Source: Pseudomonadota bacterium (lineage in GTDB: Bacteria; Pseudomonadota; Gammaproteobacteria; Halothiobacillales; Halothiobacillaceae). Taken from it: a stretch of 5,703 nt of DNA. Under the pieces are notes generated by a model. That model had not been told where the DNA came from. It did not search any database and was given only the letters and a program-made list of their open reading frames with translations. Location of the stretch: the NCBI GenBank assembly GCA_021795795.1, contig JAJYPA010000527.1, positions 1 through 5,703 on the forward strand. The letters run 5' to 3'. Shown here piece by piece: positions 5,193 to 5,703 of this stretch. How positions within the stretch are numbered: the first letter of the stretch is position 1; each line of letters opens with the position of its first letter. A program made the translations under genes and the position numbers.

Positions 5193-5703
5193 GCATCCTT
5201 AAACATTTTCGCCTTTTCCGCTTCGGACTTGCCATCAACCAAGCGGAGGTACGCGCCTTTGTATTCCGGTTTGTGCTGGTTTTCCAATACAAAAGCCGTA
5301 GTGGAAACCACCTCGCCACCGATGCTATCAAAAGCACGCGCGCCCAGATGAGCCATGGATACAATCGTGTGGTGCCCCAGAATACGGGTACGTAGCGACT
5401 CGAAAGAGGAGAGGAACATCCAGCTTTGCATGGTAATCATGCCTACGGCCCCGGCAGACAGTACCAAGTCGAGATTGCGCTCCATAAACATGGCAAAGAG
5501 GTCAGACTTGCTGTTCGGATAGTTTTCTTTCGCCCACGCCCCCAACCGTGCGTTCATGCCCTTGCCCCCCATGTACGGCGGATTGGCAATCACCACATGA
5601 TATATAGGACTGAGGGTGGCGGCTTGATGCAGCGCCTTCAGCACCTTGTTATGGGTCTCTTTGAGGAACAGCTCGCCACTGAAGTCTTGCGCTTTCAGCA
5701 GTG
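5183..5703 (-). CDS. pglX: First part of split BREX methyltransferase PglX (catalytic core end), 5' end outside window
   Basis: The frame is open from the window edge (two leftover bases, then codon 5701-5699) through 172 residues to TGA at 5185-5183. HVVIANPPYMGGKGMNARL contains the NPPY motif IV of adenine-N6 methyltransferases (5573-5584), followed by SKSDLFAMFMERNLDLV and GAVGMITMQSWMFLSSFESL, typical of PglX, the site-specific methylase of BREX type 1-like systems. PglX proteins are about 1200 residues; the usual continuation after FKDAIQ is roughly NPDCGWFYRASA. Here the frame stops exactly after FKDAIQ, and the RAS-containing continuation is found 4.8 kb further on at 418. GC is about 56%. 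Its stop overlaps the next gene's ATG (ATGA). A valine GTG at 5644-5642 is an internal codon, since the frame is open and PglX-like upstream of it. Other type IIG/MmeI-like methylases share this fold, but the sequence looks most like PglX. Confidence 0.88.
   Translation of the reverse strand, partial: LLKAQDFSGELFLKETHNKVLKALHQAATLSPIYHVVIANPPYMGGKGMNARLGAWAKENYPNSKSDLFAMFMERNLDLVLSAGAVGMITMQSWMFLSSFESLRTRILGHHTIVSMAHLGARAFDSIGGEVVSTTAFVLENQHKPEYKGAYLRLVDGKSEAEKAKMFKDAIQ
5196..5200 (-). promoter_or_regulatory. Ribosome binding site AAGGA of the Schlafen-ATPase gene
   Basis: AAGGA, nine bases before ATG 5186, lies within the last codons (Lys-Asp) of the first pglX part. It supports the overlapping start and translation coupling. 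Confidence 0.5.

Noticed and set aside
4626..5351. A 241-codon plus-strand ORF
   Set aside because: It lies antisense to the Schlafen-ATPase and the pglX end, both with clear family motifs; its translation has no recognisable domain and is a typical shadow in GC-rich coding DNA.

Overview
The window is a piece of a bacterial defence island, most likely from a proteobacterium. The sequence gives no species-level signal. GC is about 55% at the right end and falls to about 40% at the left end. All genes that I accept lie on the minus strand, so transcription runs from position 5703 down to position 1.

Layout in the direction of transcription: (1) 5703-5183, the end of a first part of a BREX-type adenine-specific DNA methyltransferase (PglX), with its NPPY catalytic motif, stopping at the residues FKDAIQ. 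(2) 5186-3738, a 482-residue protein with an N-terminal Schlafen/AlbA_2 domain, a GHKL-like ATPase domain and a C-terminal winged helix. (3) 3738-3658, a possible 26-residue coupling peptide. (4) 3661-635, a 1008-residue reverse transcriptase fused to a C-terminal nitrilase domain, the architecture of the defence-associated UG1 / DRT type 1 reverse transcriptases. (5) 543-415, a possible 42-residue protein. (6) 418-1, the second part of PglX, resuming at the point in the protein where part 1 stopped and running off the left edge.

The main observation is that pglX appears to be split, close to the boundary between its methyltransferase core and its target-recognition half, with an entire second defence module (Schlafen-ATPase plus RT-nitrilase) placed between the halves. 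Little of the conserved PglX protein seems to be missing at the break. Both halves are open and the downstream half has its own ATG. Neighbouring genes meet at ATGA or TGATG stop/start overlaps, apart from a 91-base gap after the reverse transcriptase. This looks like an arranged operon rather than a random insertion into a dead gene, but only recomputation and experiment can show whether split PglX is active.

Other features worth attention are a 10-bp direct repeat flanking the Schlafen-ATPase gene that could allow its clean loss, two homopolymer runs (A8 and T9 in the coding sense) at the 5' end of the second pglX part, three 10-bp tandem repeats just upstream of that part, and a 12-bp in-frame repeat (EQVS) in the ATPase linker. 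No tRNA, rRNA, CRISPR array, insertion sequence or convincing terminator was seen. The longest stretch without any proposed gene is 544-634.
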